Positions 29,729-38,828 of a DNA stretch of 64,000 nt are shown here, piece by piece. The stretch lies in contig NZ_JAIXSL010000024.1 of the NCBI RefSeq assembly GCF_027484705.1, positions 62,001 through 126,000 of the forward strand. Reading direction: 5' to 3'. Position numbers and translations under genes: made by a program. This DNA comes from Flavobacterium sp. GTDB lineage: Bacteria; Bacteroidota; Bacteroidia; Flavobacteriales; Flavobacteriaceae. The notes beneath the pieces are model-generated. The model did not search any database and was not told the origin of the DNA. It saw only the letters and a program-made list of their open reading frames with translations. Numbering within the stretch: position 1 is the stretch's first letter; each line of letters begins with the position of its first letter.

Positions 29729-30646
29729 ATGGTTTTAGATTTTTATAAAAGCGTTCGCGAGCTATTGCAACAAGAACAGCGGCTAATTCTCATGGTCGTC
29801 ATCGCCAATGAAGGCAGCAGCCCAGGAAGAAAAGGCTTCAAGATGGCGGTTTCCAAAAAACGTATGTTTGGTACGATCGGCGGCGGTATTATGGAACACA
29901 AGCTCGTCGAATACGCACAAAATCTTCTGACCAAAGCTGCATTCCGTCCTTTCATCAAACACCAGATTCACGACAAATCAGCACCAATAGATCAATCTGG
30001 GATGATTTGTTCCGGGCAGCAGACGATTGCTTTTTATGATTTGAATACCGAACATATTCCGATTATCGATTCGATTGTAAGCAAGAAAAACCACCACATC
30101 CGATACACCGAAAAAGGCTTTAACACCGATTTGCATCCCACAGCGCAGCACGAATGGGAATTCGTCGAATCGGTTGCATTACCAAATCGCGTTTATATTG
30201 TCGGCGGCGGACACGTGGGTTTGGCACTGAGTGAAGTTTTGTCGCGACTCGACTTTGAAATCTACATGCTCGACCACAGAGAAAACCTCAATACGATGGA
30301 AGCGAATACTTTTGCGCATTTCCGAAAAACCATCGAATTCGAACATATCGACCACGAAATTCCCGAAGGCAACAACATCTATGTCGTGATCATGTCTTTC
30401 GGTTATCGCACCGATGAAATCATCATCCGACGCTTGCTGCACCGCCGTTTCAAATACATCGGCATGATGGGCAGCAAGGAGAAAATCGCGACACTTTACA
30501 CGCATTTGCTTGCTGACGGTTTTACACAGGAACAACTCGATAAAGTATATTCGCCAATCGGCATCGACATTAAAAGCGAATCGGCTCAGGAAATCGCCAT
30601 CAGCGTGGCGGCGCAACTTATCAGTGTAAAAAATAAAACGTCATGA
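29729..30646 (+). CDS. xdhC: XdhC/CoxI family xanthine dehydrogenase accessory protein
   Basis: NEGSSPGRKGFKMAV...GTIGGGIMEHKLVEYA; C-term YIGMMGSKEKIATLYTHLLADGF, IGIDIKSESAQEIAISVAAQLI. Confidence 0.92.
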   Translation: MVLDFYKSVRELLQQEQRLILMVVIANEGSSPGRKGFKMAVSKKRMFGTIGGGIMEHKLVEYAQNLLTKAAFRPFIKHQIHDKSAPIDQSGMICSGQQTIAFYDLNTEHIPIIDSIVSKKNHHIRYTEKGFNTDLHPTAQHEWEFVESVALPNRVYIVGGGHVGLALSEVLSRLDFEIYMLDHRENLNTMEANTFAHFRKTIEFEHIDHEIPEGNNIYVVIMSFGYRTDEIIIRRLLHRRFKYIGMMGSKEKIATLYTHLLADGFTQEQLDKVYSPIGIDIKSESAQEIAISVAAQLISVKNKTS

Positions 30647-31812
30647 TTGCAGTCCACGAAGCATTTTCGATTTTAAATGGCGTGAATTTTCGATTCAACG
30701 AAATTGAGATTCCACTGGCCAATGCGTGTCGATATGTATTGGCTGAAACTGTTTTGTCACCGATCAATATGCCGCCATTCCGCCAATCGAACATGGATGG
30801 TTTTGCGCTTTCGTTGCACGAAAAATTAGAGTATGAAATTGTAGGCGAAGTCAAAGCCGGCGATTCCAATCCAATCCATCTTCAACCCGGACAAGCCGTC
30901 AAAATATTTACGGGTGCAGCAGTTCCGGATTCAGCGCAGGCTGTGATTCAGATTGAAAAAGTCTCGACCGACTGCAACCAATTGATTTTACAAGAAACTG
31001 TTTTGCAAGAAACGAATGTTCGGCCTTTAGGATCGCAGATTCGGCAAAACGACATCGCGCTCGAAAAAGGCACTTTCTTAAATCCGGCATCGATTGGGCT
31101 CTTGGCAGGTTTGGGCTTCACTTCCGTGAAAGTTTATCAGAAACCCACTGTCGGAATTGTCGTAACTGGTAATGAATTGGTACAGCCCGGAAAGCCTCTG
31201 AAACACGGCCAAGTCTACGAAAGCAACGCCATTATGCTGCAAACCGCCTTGCTCGACGCGCATTTCAACGATGTCAAATTATATCAGGTCGATGATGACT
31301 TTGAAAACACGAAATCCACATTAAAAAACGCCATTCAAGAAAATGATGTTATCCTAATTTCCGGAGGTATTTCGGTCGGGGATTACGATTTTGTCGGGAA
31401 AGCTTTGGAAAGTTTAAACGTTGAAACCTTATTCTATAAAGTCAATCAAAAACCCGGGAAGCCTTTATTGGCTGGAAAATCTGGTGATAAAATGATATTC
31501 GCGTTGCCCGGAAATCCGGCGGCGAGCCTGACTTGTTTTTACATTTATGTGTTGCCGACACTTCAGAAAATGTCAGGAATCACAGCTTCGTATGAAACAA
31601 CAATTCAAAAGAAAATAGCGCATGATTATTCGGTCAACAATACGCGCGACCAATTCTTGAAAGCGATAGTTTCAAACGATGAAGTTAAAATACTGCTACA
31701 TCAGGATTCCTCGATGCTCGATTCATTTGCGCTCGCGAATGCTTTGGTTTATTTGCCTCACGGTAATTACGAACTCAAGCAAAACGATAAAGTTGCCGTT
31801 TATCTTTTATAG
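30643..31812 (+). CDS. moeA: Molybdopterin molybdenumtransferase
   Basis: NMPPFRQSNMDGFAL, VKIFTGAAVPDSAQAVIQIE, VGIVVTGNELV, ISGGISVGDYDFV, ALPGNPAASLTCF. Confidence 0.95.
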   Translation: MIAVHEAFSILNGVNFRFNEIEIPLANACRYVLAETVLSPINMPPFRQSNMDGFALSLHEKLEYEIVGEVKAGDSNPIHLQPGQAVKIFTGAAVPDSAQAVIQIEKVSTDCNQLILQETVLQETNVRPLGSQIRQNDIALEKGTFLNPASIGLLAGLGFTSVKVYQKPTVGIVVTGNELVQPGKPLKHGQVYESNAIMLQTALLDAHFNDVKLYQVDDDFENTKSTLKNAIQENDVILISGGISVGDYDFVGKALESLNVETLFYKVNQKPGKPLLAGKSGDKMIFALPGNPAASLTCFYIYVLPTLQKMSGITASYETTIQKKIAHDYSVNNTRDQFLKAIVSNDEVKILLHQDSSMLDSFALANALVYLPHGNYELKQNDKVAVYLL

Positions 31813-31855
31813 CCAAAAGAAGTGGTTATCTTTGTGGGTTGTTAAAAATTCGATT

Positions 31856-32602
31856 ATGCCGATGGCCGATTTATTCACTTCGCCTTTGTTATTACTGCTG
31901 TTGCCGATCATCGCGTTTCTTTATGCGAGTGTAGGCCACGGTGGAGCGAGCGGCTATATCGCTATCATGAGCCTTTTTGCGTTCCCGATTTCGGTGATGA
32001 AACCCACAGCTTTGGTACTTAATATTCTTGTTTCGGGGATTTCGTTTTACTTTTATTTCCGTGAAAAAAAATTCGACTGGAAGCTGTTTTATCCGTTTGC
32101 GATTACATCAGTTCCATTTTCATTCCTGGGTGGTTTGCTCACCGTGGAAATTCATATTTACAAAGTCATTTTAGCTTCCGTTTTGTTGGTCGCCGTATTG
32201 CGATTGCTCGGTTTGTTCGGGAAAGAAACTTCTGACTTGAAACCCATTAATCTTCCACTAGCCTTATTAATCGGAGCGATTATAGGATTCTTATCAGGAT
32301 TGATCGGCATCGGTGGCGGCATTATTCTAAGTCCTGTCATCCTGCTTTTGGGTTGGGCGAATATGAAACAAACGGCGGCGGTTTCGGCTTTGTTTATTTT
32401 TGTAAATTCGATTGCGGGGCTTTTTGGTTTCGTCTCGAAAGGCGGCAGTTTGCCATTGTCTTCGGCTGTCGTGATTGGCGTGGTTTTGATTGGCGGCATT
32501 TTGGGAAGTTATTACGGCAGTAAAAAATTCAATACGGTTACTTTGCGAAATGTTTTGGCTTTTGTTTTAGGCATCGCAATTTTGAAATTATACACGACTT
32601 AA
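31856..32602 (+). CDS. TauE/SafE family membrane transporter
   Basis: ORF 31679..32602, start at 31856 after moeA; YASVGHGGASGYIAIMSL, IGFLSGLIGIGGGIILSPVILLLGWANMKQTAAVSALFIFVNSIAGL. Confidence 0.88.
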   Translation: MPMADLFTSPLLLLLLPIIAFLYASVGHGGASGYIAIMSLFAFPISVMKPTALVLNILVSGISFYFYFREKKFDWKLFYPFAITSVPFSFLGGLLTVEIHIYKVILASVLLVAVLRLLGLFGKETSDLKPINLPLALLIGAIIGFLSGLIGIGGGIILSPVILLLGWANMKQTAAVSALFIFVNSIAGLFGFVSKGGSLPLSSAVVIGVVLIGGILGSYYGSKKFNTVTLRNVLAFVLGIAILKLYTT

Positions 32603-32603
32603 G

Positions 32604-32846
32604 ATGGATATTACGGTAAAATACTTCGGAATCATCGCGGATGTTACTTCAAAAAAAGAAGAAACATTTACTTTGAGTGATGCTGTAAATTCGATACAAT
32701 CCTTGCAATTTCATTTGGAACAGTTATATCCCGAAATTAAGAATACAACTTATTCATTAGCTATAAATCAAAAGCTGACGAACCAAAATGAAACGCTTCA
32801 AGATCAAGACGAAATAGCTTTATTGCCACCATTTTCAGGCGGCTAG
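32604..32846 (+). CDS. moaD: MoaD/ThiS family sulfur carrier (molybdopterin synthase small subunit)
   Basis: 80-aa beta-grasp protein ending in di-glycine, EIALLPPFSGG*. Confidence 0.9.
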   Translation: MDITVKYFGIIADVTSKKEETFTLSDAVNSIQSLQFHLEQLYPEIKNTTYSLAINQKLTNQNETLQDQDEIALLPPFSGG

Positions 32847-32864
32847 AACCTCAGCAACTCAAAA

Positions 32865-33929
32865 ATGAAACGCTACGAACGACAAATCGCCTTACCCGAA
32901 ATCGGAACCGAAGGCCAGCAAAAACTCACCGAAGCCAAAGTATTGGTCATCGGCGCCGGTGGTTTGGGTTGTCCCGTTCTGCAACATTTGGCTGCGGCTG
33001 GCGTGGGTTGTATCGGTATTGTGGATGGCGATCTAATCGAAGAAAGCAATCTGCACCGACAGGTGTTGTATATTCCATCGGATTGCGGAAAACATAAAGC
33101 AACCGTTGCTGCAGAAGTCATTTCAAGACAAAATCCGCAAGTGAAAGTAATGCCATTTTTAAATCATTTCACACCTCAAAATGCGTTCGAAATCGCCGAA
33201 GGCTTTGAAATCATTGTAGATTGTACCGATAATATTGCCACGCGTTATCTCATCAATGACGTCGCTTTGGCCAAAAAGATTCCTATGGTTTACGGTTCCG
33301 TGCATCGTTTTGAAGGGCAGCTTTCAGTATTCAATTATGGGCTTGGACCGACGTATCGTTGTTTGTTTCCCGAAAAAGAAGGTTTAAATGAAAATTCAAA
33401 TTGCAACGAAACTGGCATTTTGGGAATTCTACCCAATACTTTAGGAATTTTGCAAGCTACGGAAGTCCTCAAAATCATTTTGGGAATCGGAGAAGTTTTA
33501 AGCGGAAAATTGCTAGTTTATGACGGATTGCGACACCAAATGCAAACGCTCGAAATCCAAAAAAATCCGCTCGAAGTTCAAAACGGATTGTTGCGCGGCA
33601 TCGATATTTTAAACCGCAAAAGGAAAACGGTCAAGAGCATTGCTGCAACTTCTTTTTATGAAGTTATCAACGATGCATCTACGTTGATTATTGATCTTAC
33701 GGAAGCGCACGAAGATTCCAAAATACAAGGAACCAACATTCAGAATGTTCCCTTAAATCAACTCGAAAACTATTTGCAAAACAGGGATAAAAACCAAAAA
33801 ATTATCTTATTTTGTCCTTACGGAAATAAAAGTTTACTGGCCGCCAATTACCTCATGAAAAACGGTTTCACGACTGTGTTTCATCTCGAAAATGGCAGTG
33901 AAGCTTTATCCGAAATACAACCAATTTAA
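32865..33929 (+). CDS. moeB: HesA/MoeB/ThiF adenylyltransferase with C-terminal rhodanese-like domain
   Basis: VLVIGAGGLGCPVLQHLAAAGVGCIGIVDGDLIEESNLHRQVLY; C-terminal FCPYGNKSLLAANYLMKNGFTTVFHLENG rhodanese loop. Confidence 0.9.
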   Translation: MKRYERQIALPEIGTEGQQKLTEAKVLVIGAGGLGCPVLQHLAAAGVGCIGIVDGDLIEESNLHRQVLYIPSDCGKHKATVAAEVISRQNPQVKVMPFLNHFTPQNAFEIAEGFEIIVDCTDNIATRYLINDVALAKKIPMVYGSVHRFEGQLSVFNYGLGPTYRCLFPEKEGLNENSNCNETGILGILPNTLGILQATEVLKIILGIGEVLSGKLLVYDGLRHQMQTLEIQKNPLEVQNGLLRGIDILNRKRKTVKSIAATSFYEVINDASTLIIDLTEAHEDSKIQGTNIQNVPLNQLENYLQNRDKNQKIILFCPYGNKSLLAANYLMKNGFTTVFHLENGSEALSEIQPI

Positions 33930-33934
33930 ATCTT

Positions 33935-34381
33935 ATGTCGACCACCAAACCAAAAAAAACATCGTTTGTTTCGGGCGCGATTTCGTCTGATTTTATAAGC
34001 GCATCGATTGCGAAACATCAGAGCAAAACCACGATTGGTGCGCACAATATTTTTTTAGGACAAGTGCGTGCTGATGTGATTGACGGAAAAACGGTCGTCG
34101 CCATCGACTATTCCGCTTACGAAGAAATGGCAGAAGCAAATTTCTACGAAATCCGCGAAGCCGCTTTTGAAAGATTCGATTTGACTTGCCTGCACATTTA
34201 TCACAGTTTGGGTTTGGTCAAAGCCGGCGAGATTTGCCTGTTCGTTTTCGTTTCGGCGCCAAGAAGAAAAGTGACTTACGAAGCTTTGGAATATTTGGTC
34301 GAAGCGATTAAAGAGAAAGCACCGGTTTTCGGAAAAGAGCTTTTCGAAGACGATACTTACACCTGGAAAAAAAACACTTAA
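33935..34381 (+). CDS. moaE: Molybdopterin synthase catalytic subunit
   Basis: GAHNIFLGQVRADVIDGKTVVAIDYSAYEEMAE...HSLGLVKAGEICLFVFVSAPRRKVTYEALEYLVEAIKEKAPVFGKELFED. Confidence 0.93.
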   Translation: MSTTKPKKTSFVSGAISSDFISASIAKHQSKTTIGAHNIFLGQVRADVIDGKTVVAIDYSAYEEMAEANFYEIREAAFERFDLTCLHIYHSLGLVKAGEICLFVFVSAPRRKVTYEALEYLVEAIKEKAPVFGKELFEDDTYTWKKNT

Positions 34382-34382
34382 A

Positions 34383-35288
34383 ATGGTCGACATCACGCAT
34401 AAAATCACAACTTTAAGAACGGCGGTCGCACAAGCGATTGTCAAAGTCGGTTCGCCCGAAACCATTAAAGCTGTTCTTGAAAAAACCGTTCCCAAAGGCG
34501 ATGTGCTTTCGGTTGCCAAAACTGCGGGATTGTTTGCCGTGAAAAACACTTCGAATGCGATTCCCGATTGCCATCCGATGCCGATTGAGTTCACCGGAAT
34601 TGAGATCGAATGTCTGGAAAATTCGATTCAGATTGAAGTCACGGTCAAAACGATTTACAAAACGGGCGTTGAGGTCGAAGCCATGCACGGCGCATCCATA
34701 GTGGCGTTGACGGTTTACGATATGCTCAAGCCCATCGATAAAAATGTTGAAATTTCGAATATAAAATTGCTTCATAAAAAAGGAGGAAATTCAGATTATT
34801 CCAATAAAGATTATTCAAATTTATCAGTGGCCGTGATTGTTTGCTCCGACAGCGTTTCCGAGGGCACCAAAGAAGATAGTTCAGGAAAAGTCATCGTCGA
34901 AAAACTTCAAAAATTCGGATTGTCGGTTTCCAGTTATACCATCATTCCTGACGATATTGAAACCATTCAAAAACAAATCCAAAACCAAAAAGCCGATTTA
35001 ATTATTCTCACTGGAGGCACAGGTTTATCGCATAATGACGTTACGCCCGAAGCCATTGTTCCATTGCTCGACCGACGCATTCCGGGCATTGAGGAAGCGA
35101 TTCGTTCCTACGGACAAGAACGCACACCTTATGCGATGTTGTCACGTTCAGTCGTTGGTTTTAAAGGCGATACGTTGTTAATGGCATTACCGGGTTCAAC
35201 TACTGGCGCGGCGGAATCTATCGATGCGGTTTTTCCGTCGGTGTTGCATTTGTTTCAAATCCTGAACGGCTTCAACCATGGAAAATAG
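34383..35288 (+). CDS. moaC: Bifunctional MoaC-MoaB/Mog fusion
   Basis: N-half MoaC (CHPMPIEFTGIEIE...GVEVEAMHGASIVALTVYDMLK), C-half MoaB/Mog (LILTGGTGLSHNDVTPEAI, ALPGSTTGAAESI). Confidence 0.92.
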   Translation: MVDITHKITTLRTAVAQAIVKVGSPETIKAVLEKTVPKGDVLSVAKTAGLFAVKNTSNAIPDCHPMPIEFTGIEIECLENSIQIEVTVKTIYKTGVEVEAMHGASIVALTVYDMLKPIDKNVEISNIKLLHKKGGNSDYSNKDYSNLSVAVIVCSDSVSEGTKEDSSGKVIVEKLQKFGLSVSSYTIIPDDIETIQKQIQNQKADLIILTGGTGLSHNDVTPEAIVPLLDRRIPGIEEAIRSYGQERTPYAMLSRSVVGFKGDTLLMALPGSTTGAAESIDAVFPSVLHLFQILNGFNHGK

Positions 35289-36282
35289 TACGTTTTTGGA
35301 GGATTCACTAGGACGCCACCACGATTACCTGCGCATTTCGATTACGGAACACTGCAACCTGCGCTGCACGTATTGTATGCCCGAAGAAGGCATCGCGCTG
35401 ACTCCGAAACCGCATTTGATGACAGCAGACGAAATCCTTCAAATTGCTGAAACGTTTGTTAATTTTGGGGTTAAAAAAATTCGTTTGACGGGCGGCGAAC
35501 CTTTAGTAAGGAAAGACGCGAAAGCGATTATTTTGCGTTTGGGGAAATTGGGCGTCAATCTTACGATTACAACCAACGGCATTCTGGTTTCTGATTTCAT
35601 CGATACTTTTAAAGAAGCAGGAATTCATACCGTCAATATCAGCATAGACAGTTTGGTCGAAGAGAAATTCAATCGGATTACGAGAAGGAATTACTTCGCT
35701 ACGGTTATGGAAAACATCGATTTGTTGCTTCAACACAACTTTAAAGTCAAGCTCAATGTGGTTTTGATGCAAGGTTTTAATGAGGATGAAATCATCGATT
35801 TTATTGCGTTGACGAAATTCAAGAATATTCAAATCCGCTTTATAGAATTCATGCCTTTCAACGGCAACCAATGGGACAAATCGAAATTGGTGACTTACTC
35901 GCAAATCCTCGAAACCATCCAATCAGCATATCCATTTCATGAAATTGAGCGCCTGACCGACGCGCCAAACGACACGGCTAAAAACTTCAAAATCAAATCG
36001 CATTTCGGAAGTTTTGCGATCATTAGTTCGGTTACGAATCCGTTTTGCAGCACTTGCAACCGCATCCGATTGACGGCCGACGGAAAATTGAAGAACTGCC
36101 TTTTCTCGAATTCCGAAACTGCTTTGCTCGAAACTTTGCGTTCTGGCGAATCGATTTTACCTTTGATCGAACAAAACCTGCTCGCCAAAAAAGCGGTGCG
36201 TGGCGGCATGGATGACGATTCGAAATTCCAGAATCCCGATTTGTTCTCCAAAAACCGGAGCATGATTGCGATTGGAGGCTAA
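35278..36282 (+). CDS. moaA: GTP 3',8-cyclase
   Basis: Radical SAM CNLRCTYCMPEEG, KIRLTGGEPLVRKD, second cluster NPFCSTCNRIRLTADGKLKNCLF, C-term ending GG. Confidence 0.95.
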   Translation: MENSTFLEDSLGRHHDYLRISITEHCNLRCTYCMPEEGIALTPKPHLMTADEILQIAETFVNFGVKKIRLTGGEPLVRKDAKAIILRLGKLGVNLTITTNGILVSDFIDTFKEAGIHTVNISIDSLVEEKFNRITRRNYFATVMENIDLLLQHNFKVKLNVVLMQGFNEDEIIDFIALTKFKNIQIRFIEFMPFNGNQWDKSKLVTYSQILETIQSAYPFHEIERLTDAPNDTAKNFKIKSHFGSFAIISSVTNPFCSTCNRIRLTADGKLKNCLFSNSETALLETLRSGESILPLIEQNLLAKKAVRGGMDDDSKFQNPDLFSKNRSMIAIGG

Positions 36283-36308
36283 TTTCTTACATCTAAATCA
36301 TTTTAAAC

Positions 36309-36370
36309 TTTGCGCCTTTGCGTCTTTGTGAGATAAAAAATTGGCTCGCAAAGACACAAAGACGCTAAGA
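36309..36370. repeat. Palindromic dispersed repeat (TTTGCGCCTTTGCGTCTTTGYGAG family), copy 1
   Basis: TTTGCGCCTTTGCGTCTTTGTGAG-ataaaaaattgg-CTCGCAAAGACACAAAGACGCTAAG; left arm matches copy at 59283 in 23/24 bases. Confidence 0.85.
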
Positions 36371-36399
36371 AATTTTGATTCAATAATTACCAATAAAAC

Positions 36400-36429
36400 T
36401 TGTATTTTTTTGATTAAAATCTATATTTG
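36400..36429 (+). promoter_or_regulatory. Bacteroidota-type promoter upstream of allB
   Basis: TTG (36400-36402) - 19 nt - TATATTTG (36422-36429), exact match to TTG-N19-TAnnTTTG. Confidence 0.65.
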
Positions 36430-36465
36430 TAGGTTTGCAATTCAGAAAAACTAAAATAAAATAAC

Positions 36466-37830
36466 TTGCAACAAAGAAGCATATACAGTGAAAACGTTTG
36501 GGTTGAAAACCGATTGCAACCAGCGACCGTGAGTTTCAGCAACGGAACCATTACTGCAATTCATTTCGAAAAATTAAACGGCGCTGAAGATTTTGGAAAT
36601 CACGTCATCATGCCCGGCGTGATTGATGTTCATGTGCATATCAACGAACCTGGGCGCACCGATTGGGAAGGTTTTTATACCGCAACCCAAGCCGCTGCAG
36701 CTGGCGGAACGACAACGATTATCGATATGCCTTTGAACGCAAGTCCGGTCACGACAACGCTTGATGCTTTTGAACAAAAACTTGAAGCTTCGAAAGGGAA
36801 AATGAATGTCAATGTTGGTTTTTATGCTGGATTGATTCCCGGAAATGCGCCTCATTTAGAATCACTGATTCAAGCCGGAGTTGTGGGCGTGAAATGCTTT
36901 CTGACGCATTCGGGTATCGATGAATTTCCAAACGTCACTGAAAAAGATTTAGACGAAGCGATGCCGATTATAGCAAAATACAACTTGCCGTTATTGGCAC
37001 ATTGTGAACTATACGAAAACGAAGTTGATTGTGATTTCGAAAACAATCCTACAAGTTACAAGCATTATTTGGCAAGCCGCCCAAAACAATGGGAAAACGA
37101 TGCAGTCGATTTAATGATTCGCATGTGTAGAAAACATAAATGTCCTGTACATATTGTTCATGTCGCGGCCGACGAAGCTTTAGCCAAAATTGAAGCCGCC
37201 AAACAAGAAGGATTGCCGATTACGGCGGAAACCTGCTCGCAATATATTTATTTCGATGCCGAAGAAATTCCGGACGCGCATACGATATATAAATGTGCGC
37301 CACCAATTCGCGAACGCGCCAACAACCAATATTTGAAGGAAGCTTTTCTGACTGGTGTTTTGGATTTCATCACGACGGACCATTCACCGGCACCCGCTGA
37401 TTTGAAAGAAATCACAACCGGAAATCTCAAAAAAGCGTGGGGCGGAATCGCCGGAATCCAGTTTTTGCTTTCAGCTTCGTGGACGGCTTTGAAAGAAATG
37501 ATGACTTTGGAGCAATTTATTCCTTTGGTCACTTCGAAACCGGCGCAATTCATCAAAGCAGATAAGAAAGGATTAATTGCCGTAGGAAAAGATGCTGACA
37601 TAGTCATTTGGAATCCGCACAGCGCAAACGTTGTAAATGAGGCTTCCATTTTTTTTAGACATAAAATAAGTCCCTATATTGCACAAAACTTGAGTGGTGT
37701 TGTTCATGAAACGATTGTGAATGGCGAAACCGTTTATCAAAATGAATCACCCGAGGCGCAGCCGAACTGTTTGGAGCGTAGCGGAAAAAATCAAAACAAA
37801 AATAAAGGACAATGGCTTTTGAGAAAGTAA
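36466..37830 (+). CDS. allB: Allantoinase (TTG start)
   Basis: Amidohydrolase GVIDVHVHINEPGRTDWEGFYTATQAAAAGGTTTIIDMPLNA, LLAHCELYENE, VHIVHVAA, DFITTDHSPAP. Confidence 0.92.
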   Translation: MQQRSIYSENVWVENRLQPATVSFSNGTITAIHFEKLNGAEDFGNHVIMPGVIDVHVHINEPGRTDWEGFYTATQAAAAGGTTTIIDMPLNASPVTTTLDAFEQKLEASKGKMNVNVGFYAGLIPGNAPHLESLIQAGVVGVKCFLTHSGIDEFPNVTEKDLDEAMPIIAKYNLPLLAHCELYENEVDCDFENNPTSYKHYLASRPKQWENDAVDLMIRMCRKHKCPVHIVHVAADEALAKIEAAKQEGLPITAETCSQYIYFDAEEIPDAHTIYKCAPPIRERANNQYLKEAFLTGVLDFITTDHSPAPADLKEITTGNLKKAWGGIAGIQFLLSASWTALKEMMTLEQFIPLVTSKPAQFIKADKKGLIAVGKDADIVIWNPHSANVVNEASIFFRHKISPYIAQNLSGVVHETIVNGETVYQNESPEAQPNCLERSGKNQNKNKGQWLLRK

Positions 37831-38828
37831 AAGAAATCATCAAGGAATCTCCGGCATTCACCCAATTAACGGACTTAGCTGCTGAAAGACTCGGCGGGAA
37901 AGTATTGTATGCGACGGACGATTTCTTCGCAGAAAAAGAAAATTTGATTGCTCCGACACGAGGCATTTTTATCACCGACAAATATACCGACCGCGGCAAA
38001 TGGATGGACGGTTGGGAAAGCCGCAGAAAAAGAACGCCCGGACACGATTGGGCAGTGATTCAATTGGCAACCTCCGGGAAAATCACCGGTTTCGACATCG
38101 ATACCAATTTCTTTTTAGGCAACCATCCGCCACACGCTTCTATTGAGGCTGTCAACCTTGAAAGCACCGAAGGAATCACCGATTGGGACAATGTAGCGTG
38201 GAAGGAAATTCTCCCAAAATCACATCTCGATGCAGGTTCACAGAATTTTTACGAATGTGCCAGTGATGAGATTTTCACGCATTTAAGATTGCATATTTAT
38301 CCAGATGGCGGTGTCGCAAGATTCCGGGTTTATGGCGAAGTGTTCAAAAACTGGGACGCCGTATCCACTTCAGAATCGATTGATTTGGCGGCTGCGATCA
38401 ATGGTGGTCAAGCGATTGCGTGCAACGATATGTTCTTCAGCGCCATGAGCAACTTAATCATGCCGAACCGTGGCGCGAATATGGGCGACGGCTGGGAAAC
38501 CAAAAGAAACCGTACGCCGAACAACCGCGACTGGGTGATTTTAAAACTTGCGCATCAGGGATTGGTTGACAGAATTGTCGTCGATACTTGTCATTTCAAA
38601 GGCAATTATCCCGACAGTTGTTCGATTGAGGCTTGTCATTCGGCTACCGATAATCTTGAAAACGCCGATTGGCAAATGCTGTTGCCGCAGCAAAAACTCA
38701 ACGCTGATTTTATACACGAATTCGAGAATAAAATCAACAAAGGGCAAGTCATCACGCATGTCAGACTCAATATTTTCCCTGACGGAGGTGTGAGCCGATT
38801 GAGAATCTTTGGAAAAATCGTCCGATAG
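37812..38828 (+). CDS. alc: Allantoicase
   Basis: Two tandem allantoicase domains: MDGWESRRKRTPGHDWAVIQLA...HLRLHIYPDGGVARFRVYGE and GDGWETKRNRTPNNRDWVILKLA...HVRLNIFPDGGVSRLRIFG. Confidence 0.95.
   Translation: MAFEKVKEIIKESPAFTQLTDLAAERLGGKVLYATDDFFAEKENLIAPTRGIFITDKYTDRGKWMDGWESRRKRTPGHDWAVIQLATSGKITGFDIDTNFFLGNHPPHASIEAVNLESTEGITDWDNVAWKEILPKSHLDAGSQNFYECASDEIFTHLRLHIYPDGGVARFRVYGEVFKNWDAVSTSESIDLAAAINGGQAIACNDMFFSAMSNLIMPNRGANMGDGWETKRNRTPNNRDWVILKLAHQGLVDRIVVDTCHFKGNYPDSCSIEACHSATDNLENADWQMLLPQQKLNADFIHEFENKINKGQVITHVRLNIFPDGGVSRLRIFGKIVR

Noticed and set aside
30179-30616. 145-aa minus-strand ORF opposite xdhC
   Set aside because: Antisense shadow; the xdhC frame has clear family motifs
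31679-31855. N-terminal extension of the TauE/SafE ORF
   Set aside because: Overlaps the moeA 3' end in another frame; hydrophobic protein begins at 31856
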